From: Bacteroidota bacterium
Lineage (GTDB): Bacteria > Bacteroidota > Bacteroidia > AKYH767-A > 2013-40CM-41-45
Assembly: GCA_003389385.1 (NCBI GenBank)
Contig: QQVM01000022.1
Span: 132,490-196,489, forward strand
DNA length: 64,000 nt
Direction: 5' to 3'
In this document: positions 24,823 through 34,333 of the stretch, piece after piece
Layout: each line of letters opens with the position of its first letter
Numbering within the stretch: position 1 is the first letter of the stretch
Program-made: the position numbers and the translations under genes
Notes under the pieces: generated by a model
The model's input: the letters and a program-made list of their open reading frames with translations, nothing else
What the model was told of the DNA's origin: nothing
Databases searched by the model: none

Positions 24823-25416
24823 TTAACCTGGCAAATTGAATTGTCTTGTCTGATAAGCCTGTCCCTGTATTGGCTCGCCGATTGTGGTAAGATGCATACC
24901 TGAAGGAATCAGATCATCCTGTATCGAATGAACCAGTCCGTAATCTATTGCTTCCTGAGGGCTGAGCGTGGTTCTGTTATGCATGTCAGAATAAATCCGT
25001 TCAATCGTTTTTCCGCATGTGTCAGCAATCACTTTCGCGATGTTTGCCTGGTCAATCTGTAAGCCTTTAAGGTATTCTTCCAGTTGTTTTTCATCAATAG
25101 AAAGTTGTCCGCTGATATTGAATTTCACTCCGTGAATTAAAAATCTTGAATGCGGAACGGAATATCTCTTTTTACCGGCTGAAAAAATAACTACTCCGAT
25201 TGAATCCACACTGCCGAAATTGTAAGTGTCTGTTTCTATCGGAAGTCCTTTGATAAAGTTGTATATGGATAGTCCGTGAAACACAGATCCGCCCGGAGTG
25301 GAAATGAGCAGTCGGAGTTTTTTAGTTCCCTGAGCAAGGAGGTTGTCAACTGCGCTGATCAACAGATCAGCTGTTTGATTGTTTACCGGCGCTAGAAAGC
25401 GAATGGCTCTTTCCAT
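24823..25416 (-). CDS. ClpP-like / SppA-type serine protease
   Basis: 197 residues of the ClpP/crotonase fold. LRLLISTPGGSVFHGLSIYN forms the oxyanion region. FGSVDSIGVVIFSAG places a Ser at the nucleophile position, SRFLIHGVKFNISGQ the His, and TTLSPQEAIDYGLVHSI the C-terminal helix. At the position of the catalytic Asp of ClpP (two residues before the F-(L/M)-S of DRF-type motifs) I see Arg/Asn instead, so the triad may be incomplete or differently built. It is a stand-alone gene without a Clp ATPase neighbour and lacks the ClpP N-terminal extension. Likely cytoplasmic; its ATPase partner is unknown. Confidence 0.85.
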   Translation of the reverse strand: MERAIRFLAPVNNQTADLLISAVDNLLAQGTKKLRLLISTPGGSVFHGLSIYNFIKGLPIETDTYNFGSVDSIGVVIFSAGKKRYSVPHSRFLIHGVKFNISGQLSIDEKQLEEYLKGLQIDQANIAKVIADTCGKTIERIYSDMHNRTTLSPQEAIDYGLVHSIQDDLIPSGMHLTTIGEPIQGQAYQTRQFNLPG

Positions 25417-25632
25417 TTGTTTCGGAATTTAAGATTGAAGAATATAGTTGACAGGTTATATTAATCTTGGGTAAACATGAATAACTTAGCACAGTTCGTA
25501 AATTATCAAATCGGATCTGAATTTTACATTCTAAACTGGCATACGTTATTCATTTAATACTTACGAAAGTTAAAATCAGCTCAACACTTTTTAATGTAAC
25601 CTCTGTATCGAACAACTTGTTAGATATTTCGT

Positions 25633-26367
25633 TCAGAAATAACAGATTTTTTCAATGAAATCTCTTTCCATTGCCGTGAGCCTGACCAGATAAATCCCAG
25701 GCATAGATACATTAAACTCACGAATATGGTTACCTGATGAAACGAAAAACTTTTGTCCTGTGAGTGTATAAACAGCAATAGTTTCTACATTAAGTATTTG
25801 ATCCAAGATTCTACAAATACCATTTGCTGAGCAATGTATGATGGATCTAAAATCGGCCGAATTTGATAAATCGACGGATGTAATACAGTTTTGAATTACT
25901 GAATAACCGGCAGGATCTGTGATTGTTGGAGATTGTGTTCCTCCTGTGGCATAAATCCCGTGACATTGCGCATCGATTGTGTCGCATGGATTTGCAACTG
26001 TTGCGATGTCATATGCAACCCAGAAATAATTGAAGCCTGAAACAAGAGGAAATATTCCACCGTCATACAAAACAGAATTTGAAAAAGAAGTGCTGCTTCC
26101 TGTATAATAAACCTTAACTGTATCGATGTTAAGTGTTGGATTAGTACTGCCTGCTGTTGAGAGGAAAAGCGCATATAATTCTATAGGATTCGGACCAACG
26201 TCGATGCGCACTCGGATAACTGGATTGTCTGAACTGCCCGGAAACATGCCTGAAGCTGATGCTTGTTCAACTGTACTTCCTATATATTGAGGATATGCGG
26301 AATGGCAGCAGAGTAAAAGGATAATAATTAAGGAGTTTCGCATCGCATTAATTACTAATTTCATCAT
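25633..26367 (-). CDS. Secreted protein with BNR-associated N-terminal-type domain and T9SS tail
   Basis: 244 residues. A signal peptide (NSLIIILLLCCHSAYPQ) precedes a domain with the pattern FNYFWVAYDIATVANPCDTIDAQC, typical of the beta-sandwich found at the N-terminus of BNR/sialidase-like Bacteroidota proteins. A short type IX sorting domain closes the protein (NVETIAVYTLTGQKFFVSSG, FNVSMPGIYLVRLTAMERDF). There is no catalytic domain, so it is probably an adhesin or accessory surface protein. Its ATG overlaps the stop of the upstream exported pirin gene by 4 bp (ATGA), so translation is probably coupled. Confidence 0.82.
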   Translation of the reverse strand: MMKLVINAMRNSLIIILLLCCHSAYPQYIGSTVEQASASGMFPGSSDNPVIRVRIDVGPNPIELYALFLSTAGSTNPTLNIDTVKVYYTGSSTSFSNSVLYDGGIFPLVSGFNYFWVAYDIATVANPCDTIDAQCHGIYATGGTQSPTITDPAGYSVIQNCITSVDLSNSADFRSIIHCSANGICRILDQILNVETIAVYTLTGQKFFVSSGNHIREFNVSMPGIYLVRLTAMERDFIEKICYF

Positions 26368-27329
26368 TTAGCATTTACCAAGTCTGGGTTACCCATTTTG
26401 CCTGACTGATAATCCCGGATACAACGAAGAATTTCAGCTTCGGTGTTCATTACAAATGGGCCATATGAATAAACCGGCTCATCCAGCGGCATTCCTCCAA
26501 GTATCAGAATCTCAGACGGATGACGTGAGTATAGGCTGATCAGGCTTTCTCCGCGTTTATAAAGGGCTACTTGTTTTTCAGATACAGACTTTTGTCCTTC
26601 TGTTTCTACAATACCACTAATTACATACATGAATGCATTGTGTGCAGGGTCAGTAGGAATGTCCATCCTGCAATTTTCTTTCATGTGAATATGATAATAG
26701 AATGCCGGCGATAGTAATTCTATGGATGATTTGCTTCCAAATAATTCTCCAAGAATCACCTTTGCAGTAAACAATTTGTTTTCAATATACCCCATGTTAT
26801 CAACTTTATGTACAAAAGTGGAAGGGGCTATCCATTTGTATTTTGAAGGCATGTTCAGCCATATCTGAAACCCATGATACTGTCCGCCATCGTCAAACAG
26901 TTTTTTACCTGTTTCTTCCATGTGTATTGCACCTCGGCCGGAGCTGAACATCATGAAATCACCCTTGCCAATTTGAAAATCATAATTCAAACTGTCTTTA
27001 TGATGACCTGTACCCTCAAGAAAATAGGTAGTGGGAATGATTCCAGCATGGGGATGCGCATCTACCCTGAGTGGAGCACTCCGGGCTTTTACTTCAACAG
27101 GCCCAAATTCATCAAATAGCACATAAGGAGAAACATAATCCAGCTGATCGCCTGCAAATGCTCGCAAAATAGGAAGCGTACCTACATTGGTTCTGTCTGT
27201 GTTCAGGATTTTGTGAATGCTTCTCGTGTTCTTACCTGTTATTATGCCAGATGCCTCACGCACATAAGCAGGAATTACTGCTGCAAATCCGAAGATTGCC
27301 GAGCCTTTTATAAACTGCCTTCTTTTCAT
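26364..27329 (-). CDS. Pirin family protein with twin-arginine-type signal
   Basis: 321 residues. The N-terminus KRRQFIKGSAIFGFAAVIPAY resembles a Tat signal (RRQFIK). The cupin core has the pirin metal set: RVDAHPHAGIIPTTYFLEG (two His), GKGDFMMFSSGRGAIHMEE (His and Glu), and a C-terminal cupin half ending VMNTEAEILRCIRDYQSGKM. Pirins are Fe-binding cupins; several act as quercetinases, others as redox sensors. Most lack export signals, so a periplasmic member is notable. It overlaps the downstream T9SS cargo gene by 4 bp. Confidence 0.9.
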   Translation of the reverse strand: MKRRQFIKGSAIFGFAAVIPAYVREASGIITGKNTRSIHKILNTDRTNVGTLPILRAFAGDQLDYVSPYVLFDEFGPVEVKARSAPLRVDAHPHAGIIPTTYFLEGTGHHKDSLNYDFQIGKGDFMMFSSGRGAIHMEETGKKLFDDGGQYHGFQIWLNMPSKYKWIAPSTFVHKVDNMGYIENKLFTAKVILGELFGSKSSIELLSPAFYYHIHMKENCRMDIPTDPAHNAFMYVISGIVETEGQKSVSEKQVALYKRGESLISLYSRHPSEILILGGMPLDEPVYSYGPFVMNTEAEILRCIRDYQSGKMGNPDLVNAK

Positions 27330-27535
27330 GGATTTAATTTACATAAAAAATCATGGAAACGCCAGTTTGGTCAGATTGTTTTGATGTCAAAGCCTGTTCA
27401 GAACTCACTAAATGCTAAAATTAAGCTCTTTGTGCAAGGCTGGATGAGAGCAGCCAATAAAAGTTTCATACATGGTTTTTTTTATATAGAGATTTCAATA
27501 TATTGTATTTCAGATTGCTATAGTTAAGTGGAGTA

Positions 27536-30500
27536 ATGAATAAAAAGTCGAAGCTGTTTTTCCTCGGTTTTCCGGATAACCTGCAGTTCAGAATCAGAAA
27601 AGTTTTTTACGGAAATAAAAATTTCAAGTTGGAATTTAAAAATGCGACCAACCGGAGCATTTCTGAACTCAGCCGAAGCAATGCTGATATTATCATCGTT
27701 GATTTCAATGGGGCATCTTCTTATTCAAATGAATTGCATGCGCAGACACAAAAGCTCAGCGTTCCGGTATTATTGCTTTTAAGCTCGGTCTCGGAAAAAG
27801 CAATGAACTTTTATTCAATAATTCGAGCAAAGGATTTTTTGCTAAAGAAAAATATCAAAGCACTTCCTGAAAAAGTATCCGAATTAATTTCACAGCAAGA
27901 GATCACTCAGAATAAAAATAAGCCTGATAAGGACATATTGAATAAAGAACTTCTCATTGCGATCACCGACCAGTTTCCCCGTTCATATGTCGGAGTTATC
28001 GACCAGGAAATGAAAATAATCTACAATGGGGGAGAGGAGTTTTCAAAACAAAATATCAATCCGCGCGACTATATTAATCAAACTGTAGAACAGGTTTTTG
28101 ACCGCTATGGCAACGGTATCACGCAATTGGTTTTAAATAGATATAAGAAAACATTTAAAGGAGAGGCTCAATTTTTCGAATTGAAGCTCGACGAAAGAAT
28201 ACTTGTTTTCAAGACCATTCCATTACGATTGTCTGGAAAAAAGATAAGCCATATTCTTGTTGTTACTGAGAACATCACTGACTCACAAGTTTCAGAGTTA
28301 AAATCCAGGGAGCTGGCGGAGCAGTATGCTGAAACATTGGAAAGAGTAACAGATGGCTTTGTGAGTCTCGACCGAAACTGGAATTATATTGTTGTAAATA
28401 AAGCTGCATGCAGGATGCTTGGCAAAACAGAGGAAGAGCTTATTGGGAAAAACATTTGGGATATTTTCCCTGAAAGAGTTGACGGACAGTTTTATGATAA
28501 ATGCCATGAAGCGTTCCAGAATCAGAAATACGTTTACCTGGAAGATTATTACGAGCCGTCCGGTCACTGGTTCGAATACTATATCTATCCTTCAAAAAAC
28601 GGATTGTCTGTTTACTTCAGGAATATAACTACTCAAAAGGAATCTGAAACAATAATCCGGCAGCTTGAAAAGAAAACAGAAGCTGCGGTAAGAATTGGTC
28701 AGATTGGATTCTGGGAATGGGATTTAGTAAATGATGAAATGTTCTGGTCTGACAGAATGTATGAAATATACGGATTGAAAAAAGGGGATAAGCTGACTTA
28801 CTCCAGTGTTATTGCCTGTTTACATCCTGACGACAGAGCCTTTCATGATCTGGTTGTGAAAGATAGAATGGAAACTGGTGACAATAGCCCGTTTGAATAC
28901 AGGATAATCAGACCCGATGGTGAGATTCGCTTTGTTCATGTTCACATTGAATTTGTATCAGACAGCAATGGCAAAGCCATTCAGTTCAGAGGGACAGTTA
29001 TCGACATTACTGAAATAAAACTAGCCGAACAAAAGCTGAAGGAGCTGACCGACAAGCTGGAAGACGCCGAACATCTTGCTAAAATCGGCAGCTGGGTAAT
29101 TGATGTGATTGACAGTAGTGGAAATTTCTGGTCAAAGGAAAATTTCAGAATGTTTGGTTTTGAATCTGCTGATCAACCTCCTCCATTGGACGAATTTTTA
29201 AAGAGAATTCATCCGGATGACAGATTAAATGTGAGATCTGCGTTTGAACAAATGTCTGCAGGTGATATGCCCCACTTGGTAGTGTTCAGATCTAATCCTG
29301 AGATGCTTCCATTAAGATACTATAAACCGACAGTAAGGAGAGAAGTAGAGCCGGGGAATAAAATGCACAAGTTTATCGGAACGGTACAGGATATCACAGA
29401 GCAGATGCTTGCTGAGAGAAAACTCAAGGAAAGCGAAGAGAAGTATCGTACTCTGGTGGAACAGGCTTCTGAAACAATTTTTATCATGAACCAGCAGGGT
29501 CGATTTATAACAATTAATCGCAGCGGAGAGCAACTTACAGGATATAAGCTGGATGAGTTGATGCAGATGTCAATCTATGATTTTGCAGATAAAGATGAAC
29601 TTCGGGAAAGACCATTAAGATTTAAAGAACTGTTTAAGGGGGTCAATACTACCACCGAGCGCAAAATGCATAAGAAGGACGGTTCAAAAATAGATGTGGA
29701 AGTGAATGCCAAATTGCTTGATGACGGTAACATTCTCGTTTTTATTCGGGATATATCAGAACGCAAGAAAGCTGAAGAAGAAATTCTGAATGCAAAAAAA
29801 CAATTCCAATCCCTGGTAGAAAACATATCAGGTGTATACTGGGTAAATGATATCAGCAGCAGAAGAACACTTTATATCAGTCCGTCCTATGAAACAATTT
29901 GGGGCAGAAGTTGCGAGGAACTTTATTCAGATCCTGCTGATTTTATTGAGTCAATCCATCCTGAGGATAAGGCTGCCGTTGTGCAAGCTCACGAGAATCT
30001 TTCTAAAGATCGAAATAGCCAGATAGAATACAGAATTATCAGGCCTGATGGTAGTATCAGATGGATTAAAGCAAGAACCAAAGTCGTTGTGGAATCAAAT
30101 GGTAAGCTCACCGAGTACGGCTACGCAGAAGATATTACCGGACAAAAACTATCTGCCATTGAAAGACAGCAACTGACGCAGAGAAACCAGCAAATCATTA
30201 CAAGTATGCTGGATGGATTCATACTTGCAGACGGAAACGGAAATATACTCGACGTAAATCCTTCATATTGTATGATGACAGGATATTCACGAGAAGAGTT
30301 GCTTCAAATGAACATCAATGAACTGGAGTCGAATCTTAGTCAGGAAGCCATCCTTGAACGTATCAATGAAATGCTTGAAAAGCGTTCCATACAGTTTGAG
30401 ACAGTTCATCGCATGAAGAATGGTAAGCATATCAATCTTGAAGTCAGTATCACCATCATGGATAATGGAGGTTCTCCATTAGTTGCCGCATTTGTAAGAG

Positions 30501-31198
30501 ACATTACTGAAAGAATCAGCAGTAAGAAAAGCATTGAGGAATACGCAGAGCAGCTAAGTTTGTTAAACACTCACCTTCAGAATGTGCGCGAGGAAGAAAG
30601 GACTAACATATCCAGAGAATTACACGATGAGTTGGGGCAACAGCTCACGGCGATTAAGATGGATATGTCGCGACTGGAAAACCTGAAAAGCCAAGGAAAA
30701 GCGGAACAATTTAATGCAGCTGAAACAATCCGCTTGATTGATGAAGCCATTCTTACAACACGCAGAATTCATTCCGAATTAAGGCCGAATCTTCTCGACG
30801 ATTTAGGGCTGTTTGCGGCACTGGAGTATCAAATGGAAAAGTTTGCAAAGCGCACAAATCTTGAATGCAAGCTTAAAATCGACATGACTGAGCCTGATCT
30901 TGACCGTCGCATTGCTATCGGGGTTTTTCGTGTGTTTCAGGAGTCCCTGACCAACATTGCCCGTCACGCGAATGCAGAAACCGTTTTGGCCGAAATACAA
31001 AAAGTGAACGATCACATGGAATTGCTTATTTGAGATGATGGAAAAGGTTTTTCCGAAAAAGAAATTTCAAGCGGAAAGAATTTTGGAGTCATTGGAATGC
31101 GTGAACGCGCCAAAATGATGAATGGCACTTTTAAAATCAATTCCAAGCCTGGCAGCGGAACGCTTCTAAAACTGAGCATTCCGTTAAAACCGGAATAA
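27536..31198 (+). pseudogene. Multi-PAS NarL-type sensor histidine kinase cut by an in-frame TGA
   Basis: The first 1165 codons are open. They encode a receiver-like N-terminal domain without a clear phospho-Asp set (about 1-120), roughly seven PAS domains (repeated PAC ends such as GTVIDITEIKLAEQKL and FIRDISERKKAEEEI) and a HisKA_3 domain with the phospho-acceptor His in ISRELHDELGQQL (about 1024). The HATPase domain begins, then TGA at 31031-31033 stops the frame. The same frame continues as DDGKGFSEKEISSGK, FGVIGMRERAKMMNGTFKI and ends at 31198. The G1 and G2 ATP boxes lie after the stop, so the truncated protein could not bind ATP. No response regulator is adjacent. Confidence 0.85.
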
Positions 31199-31303
31199 TC
31201 CCGCTTAATGTTGATCCTCTGGGAGATCTGCAATACCGGGATATACACCAAGCCACAGACTCTAATTTGACTCTGCCCATTAACAAACAGAGCTTTTCAT
31301 GCG

Positions 31304-31311
31304 TATCTTTG
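31304..31311 (+). promoter_or_regulatory. Bacteroidota -7 promoter box for the DEAH helicase
   Basis: TATCTTTG fits the -7 consensus TAnnTTTG. It lies inside the longest reading frame of the helicase but 18 bp before an in-frame TTG (31330). Transcription would begin just upstream of that TTG, which argues that the frame upstream of 31330 is not translated. Confidence 0.5.
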
Positions 31312-31329
31312 CAATTCCTGAAAAATACG

Positions 31330-32913
31330 TTGAGCCTAACAGATTACATACACAGTCCCGAATACAAGAGGGGAAAGCAGCTTTATGACTACCAACAGGG
31401 AGCCATCAATGAAATATTTCGTCGGCTTGAAGATCATCCTGCCAGATACAATCTGCTTTATCAGCTGCCCACGGGCGGAGGTAAAACAGTAATTTTTTCA
31501 GAGATCGCCAGGAGATACATAGAACTGACCGGCAAAAAGGTAATGATACTTACTCACAGAATCGAATTGTGCCGGCAAACATCAGAAATGCTTGATGAAT
31601 TCGGCGTAAGTAATAAGGTGATTAATTCCGCCGTGAGGGAAATACCGGTTCCAAACGACTATATGTGTTTTGTAGCAATGGTAGAAACACTAAACAACCG
31701 TTTGCGCGATAAAATTCTGAATCTTGACAGCATCGGTCTCATGATTGTGGATGAAGCTCATTACAATTCTTTCGGTAAACTTTTCAAGTTTTATGATAAG
31801 GGTGTTGTTCTGGGTGTAACTGCAACTCCATTAAGTTCCAACATCAATATCCGAATGAAGGATAACTACGATGATCTGATTGTTGGAGAATCTATTTCTT
31901 CTCTCGTCAATTCCGGTTATCTCGCCAGAGCTACGACATATCATTATCATGTTGGTCTTACCTCTCTCAAAGTAGGAAGAAACGGTGATTATACAGTAAG
32001 TTCATCGGAGCGCCTGTATAACAATCACGCCATGCAGGATAAACTCCTAAGTGCCTACCGGGAAAAATGTCAGGGAAAAAAAACACTGATATTCAATAAT
32101 GGTATCGCTACATCCCAGTATGTATATGCCACCTTTCAGGATGCTGGTTATGAAATCAGACACCTTGATCACACTCACAGCACGAAAGAGCGAAAAGAAA
32201 TTCTCGACTGGTTTCATGAAAAGCCGGATGCAATTCTCACCTCGGTGAGTTTGCTCACCACCGGATTTGATGAACCGGGAGTGGAGTGCATCATACTCAA
32301 TCGTGCAACCAAATCGCTTACACTTTATTTTCAGATGATCGGCCGTGGTTCACGGGTGCTTCCTGATAAAAAGGAGTTCATGATCATTGACCTTGGTAAT
32401 AACATGAACCGTTTCGGATTATGGGATTCACCCATTGACTGGGAAGAGATTTTTAAAAATCCGGAACTTTATCTTTCCAGCATTCGCAGCGACGAAGAGA
32501 TTGAAAGGAACTACAAATACAGTATGCCGGATGAATTGCGTGCACGATTTTCCAATTCTGAAAACATTGACTTTGACATAAAAGCCGAACATCAGAAAGC
32601 CCTGAGCACCGGTGAAAGGCCGAAATCTGTAATAGACAATTCACTGGCTCAGCATACCTCAATATGCCTTGAGAACAGCAGCTCCACTGAGGAAGCCCTT
32701 GAGCTTGCAGATTTGCTGAAAGAGGAAGTTGAGTACAGAGTAAGAGTGTATTGCCGTTGCCTGAGCAAAACATCCGAAAGTTATGTGAAATGGCTTCAGG
32801 ATGACTACAAAAGACGACTTAAATTCATGCTGGTAAAAAGATCGCACGAACATCCTGAGTCTGATACAGGAATCGACGAGAATGTGGAGCAGGATCGTGA
32901 AGAATTGGACTGA
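31330..32913 (+). CDS. DEAD/DEAH-box superfamily 2 helicase
   Basis: About 527 residues from the TTG at 31330, chosen because a -7 promoter box lies at 31304-31311. The frame could also begin at a TTG at 31267. The helicase motifs are all present: a Q/N-terminal YDYQQGAINEIFRRL, Walker A LPTGGGKTVIFSE, Ia ILTHRIELCRQT, Walker B IVDEAHYNSFGK, III GVTATPLSS, IV TLIFNNGIATSQ, V TTGFDEPGVECIILNRAT, and VI FQMIGRGSRVLPDKK. It looks like an SSL2/RAD25-like DNA helicase rather than a DEAD RNA helicase. The C-terminal 130 residues contain no recognisable domain. No restriction or defence genes are beside it. Confidence 0.9.
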   Translation: MSLTDYIHSPEYKRGKQLYDYQQGAINEIFRRLEDHPARYNLLYQLPTGGGKTVIFSEIARRYIELTGKKVMILTHRIELCRQTSEMLDEFGVSNKVINSAVREIPVPNDYMCFVAMVETLNNRLRDKILNLDSIGLMIVDEAHYNSFGKLFKFYDKGVVLGVTATPLSSNINIRMKDNYDDLIVGESISSLVNSGYLARATTYHYHVGLTSLKVGRNGDYTVSSSERLYNNHAMQDKLLSAYREKCQGKKTLIFNNGIATSQYVYATFQDAGYEIRHLDHTHSTKERKEILDWFHEKPDAILTSVSLLTTGFDEPGVECIILNRATKSLTLYFQMIGRGSRVLPDKKEFMIIDLGNNMNRFGLWDSPIDWEEIFKNPELYLSSIRSDEEIERNYKYSMPDELRARFSNSENIDFDIKAEHQKALSTGERPKSVIDNSLAQHTSICLENSSSTEEALELADLLKEEVEYRVRVYCRCLSKTSESYVKWLQDDYKRRLKFMLVKRSHEHPESDTGIDENVEQDREELD

Positions 32914-32961
32914 GAATGATCCGGTCAGTTTTAACTGCAGCTTCAATCGGGATATTGGATA

Positions 32962-33384
32962 TCAGCTTTCAGTATACTTTTTAAAATTATTCAGAATCGC
33001 CTGCCAGCCACTTTTTTGCTGGTCAGGAGTGTGATGGTTTTCTGCTTCGAAAGACTCTATAATTTCTGTGTGCCTGCCTTTATTGATGAATTCGATCTTC
33101 ACCATTCGGCCGTCACTGATTTTAAATTCTATCAGTGAATGCTTTTGCACGTTTGTGTAAATTCCCTCAAAATCAAATTGCGCTGACTTATCCTTTGCAG
33201 CCATTGTGGTTTTGAACTTTCCGTTCACCACCAGATCGTTTTCTGCAAATGGCGCATGCCAGTCGTCAGAGGCATTGTACCATCTGGTGATGTGTGTTGG
33301 CTTAGTCCAACATTCCCAAACTTTATCGATAGGCGCGTTCACACTCGTTTCTACCGTGATTATATTTTTCTCACCGTTTGTCAT
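32962..33384 (-). CDS. SRPBCC (AHSA1-type) protein
   Basis: 140 residues with the START-like fold: ITVETSVNAPIDKVWECWTK, HITRWYNASDDWHAPFAEND, GRMVKIEFINKGRHTEIIES, and SGWQAILNNFKKYTES at the end. This subtype, common in soil bacteria, sits in small clusters with VOC proteins. No catalytic site can be assigned; it may bind hydrophobic ligands. Convergent with the helicase gene. The upstream neighbours are a VOC gene (30-bp gap) and a second SRPBCC gene, all on the minus strand. Confidence 0.9.
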   Translation of the reverse strand: MTNGEKNIITVETSVNAPIDKVWECWTKPTHITRWYNASDDWHAPFAENDLVVNGKFKTTMAAKDKSAQFDFEGIYTNVQKHSLIEFKISDGRMVKIEFINKGRHTEIIESFEAENHHTPDQQKSGWQAILNNFKKYTES

Positions 33385-33414
33385 GAATTTGAGTTTTATT
33401 GATTTTGAGACGTT

Positions 33415-33783
33415 TTATTTGGCAGAAGGGTCATTTTGATAAACTCCGTGTATATTTCCGTCGGGGTCTTTGAAGTATGCGAGCCATCCGACAGTAGGTA
33501 TTGGCATTTTCGGAACAATAATAGTCCCACCGGCTTCTTCAATATTTTTAATTGCAGCATCCAGATCCTTCACGTCAATGGAATTGACAATCGGCTGTTG
33601 CGGATCACGCTTTTTCATGATGCCGCCGTTTATTCCTGGAAGTTTCTCATCGCCTGTCATTGCGAGCCAATATTCATCATTTCCAAACTGCTGAAAGTTC
33701 CAGCCAAACGCCTTCCTGAAAAAATCCATAGTTTTTTGAGGATTATCGCAGGGGATTTCAAAATGTACAATTCTGTTGCTCAT
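33415..33783 (-). CDS. VOC family protein (glyoxalase-like)
   Basis: 122 residues forming one vicinal-oxygen-chelate module. The segments are RIVHFEIPCDNPQKTMDFF, KAFGWNFQQFGNDEYWLAM, NGGIMKKRDPQQPIVNSI, and GWLAYFKDPDGNIHGVYQND. The DPDGN turn is typical. It is a resistance/lyase-superfamily protein whose substrate is not deducible. It lies in a three-gene minus-strand run between two SRPBCC genes with gaps of 30 and 6 bp, so co-transcription is likely. Confidence 0.92.
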   Translation of the reverse strand: MSNRIVHFEIPCDNPQKTMDFFRKAFGWNFQQFGNDEYWLAMTGDEKLPGINGGIMKKRDPQQPIVNSIDVKDLDAAIKNIEEAGGTIIVPKMPIPTVGWLAYFKDPDGNIHGVYQNDPSAK

Positions 33784-33789
33784 GATGTT

Positions 33790-34254
33790 TTAACTTAAAT
33801 CAGGTTTATCCATGAAATCAAATCCGCCTTTGCGCAGGTTAATTCCAAATTCAAGATAGGCTTTCAAACAGGCGAGAAAATTTGCCCAGCCTTCGGTATT
33901 GCTTTTCAGCCAGCGAATTCCTGCTTCATCATTTGCCATGCTTCTCTCAGATATGCGAACTACTGTGGATGAGTTTTTAGCTGCTTCAAGTTTTATCTCA
34001 ACCAATGTTTCCTTGTTTTCATTGTCCCAATTGAATGAAATAAATTCGCCTGCTTTTGTTTGCAGCACCTTTACAGGAAATGTAACATCAAATTCAGGAA
34101 ATTTCCAGATTACGGTTTTGCCTGATTCCATCTTGCCGGTGCTTTCTGAAATAAAGTAGTTTGACATCTTGTTCGGATCAACAATAGCCTGAAACACTTC
34201 TTCAGGAGATTTCCCGATCTGGATGGTTGCATTGATTTCAAGATCTTTATTCAT
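33790..34254 (-). CDS. SRPBCC (AHSA1-type) protein
   Basis: 154 residues: INATIQIGKSPEEVFQAIVD, SNYFISESTGKMESGKTVIW, FPVKVLQTKAGEFISFNWDN, and a final helix GWANFLACLKAYLEFGINLR. The pattern fits the AHSA1/START-like group. It is the first gene of the SRPBCC-VOC-SRPBCC run (6 bp before the VOC gene). Function unknown beyond probable small-molecule binding. Confidence 0.9.
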   Translation of the reverse strand: MNKDLEINATIQIGKSPEEVFQAIVDPNKMSNYFISESTGKMESGKTVIWKFPEFDVTFPVKVLQTKAGEFISFNWDNENKETLVEIKLEAAKNSSTVVRISERSMANDEAGIRWLKSNTEGWANFLACLKAYLEFGINLRKGGFDFMDKPDLS

Positions 34255-34333
34255 TATTATTTGCCCGAACTATAAATAGAAGGGGTATAAATTTATAAAA
34301 ATCATCCATACTAAAAAATTGAACTTATTGAGT

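Noticed and set aside
25478-25558. 26-codon plus-strand ORF between the ClpP-like gene and the T9SS gene
   Set aside because: Too short, no promoter or ribosome-binding signal, no recognisable motif.
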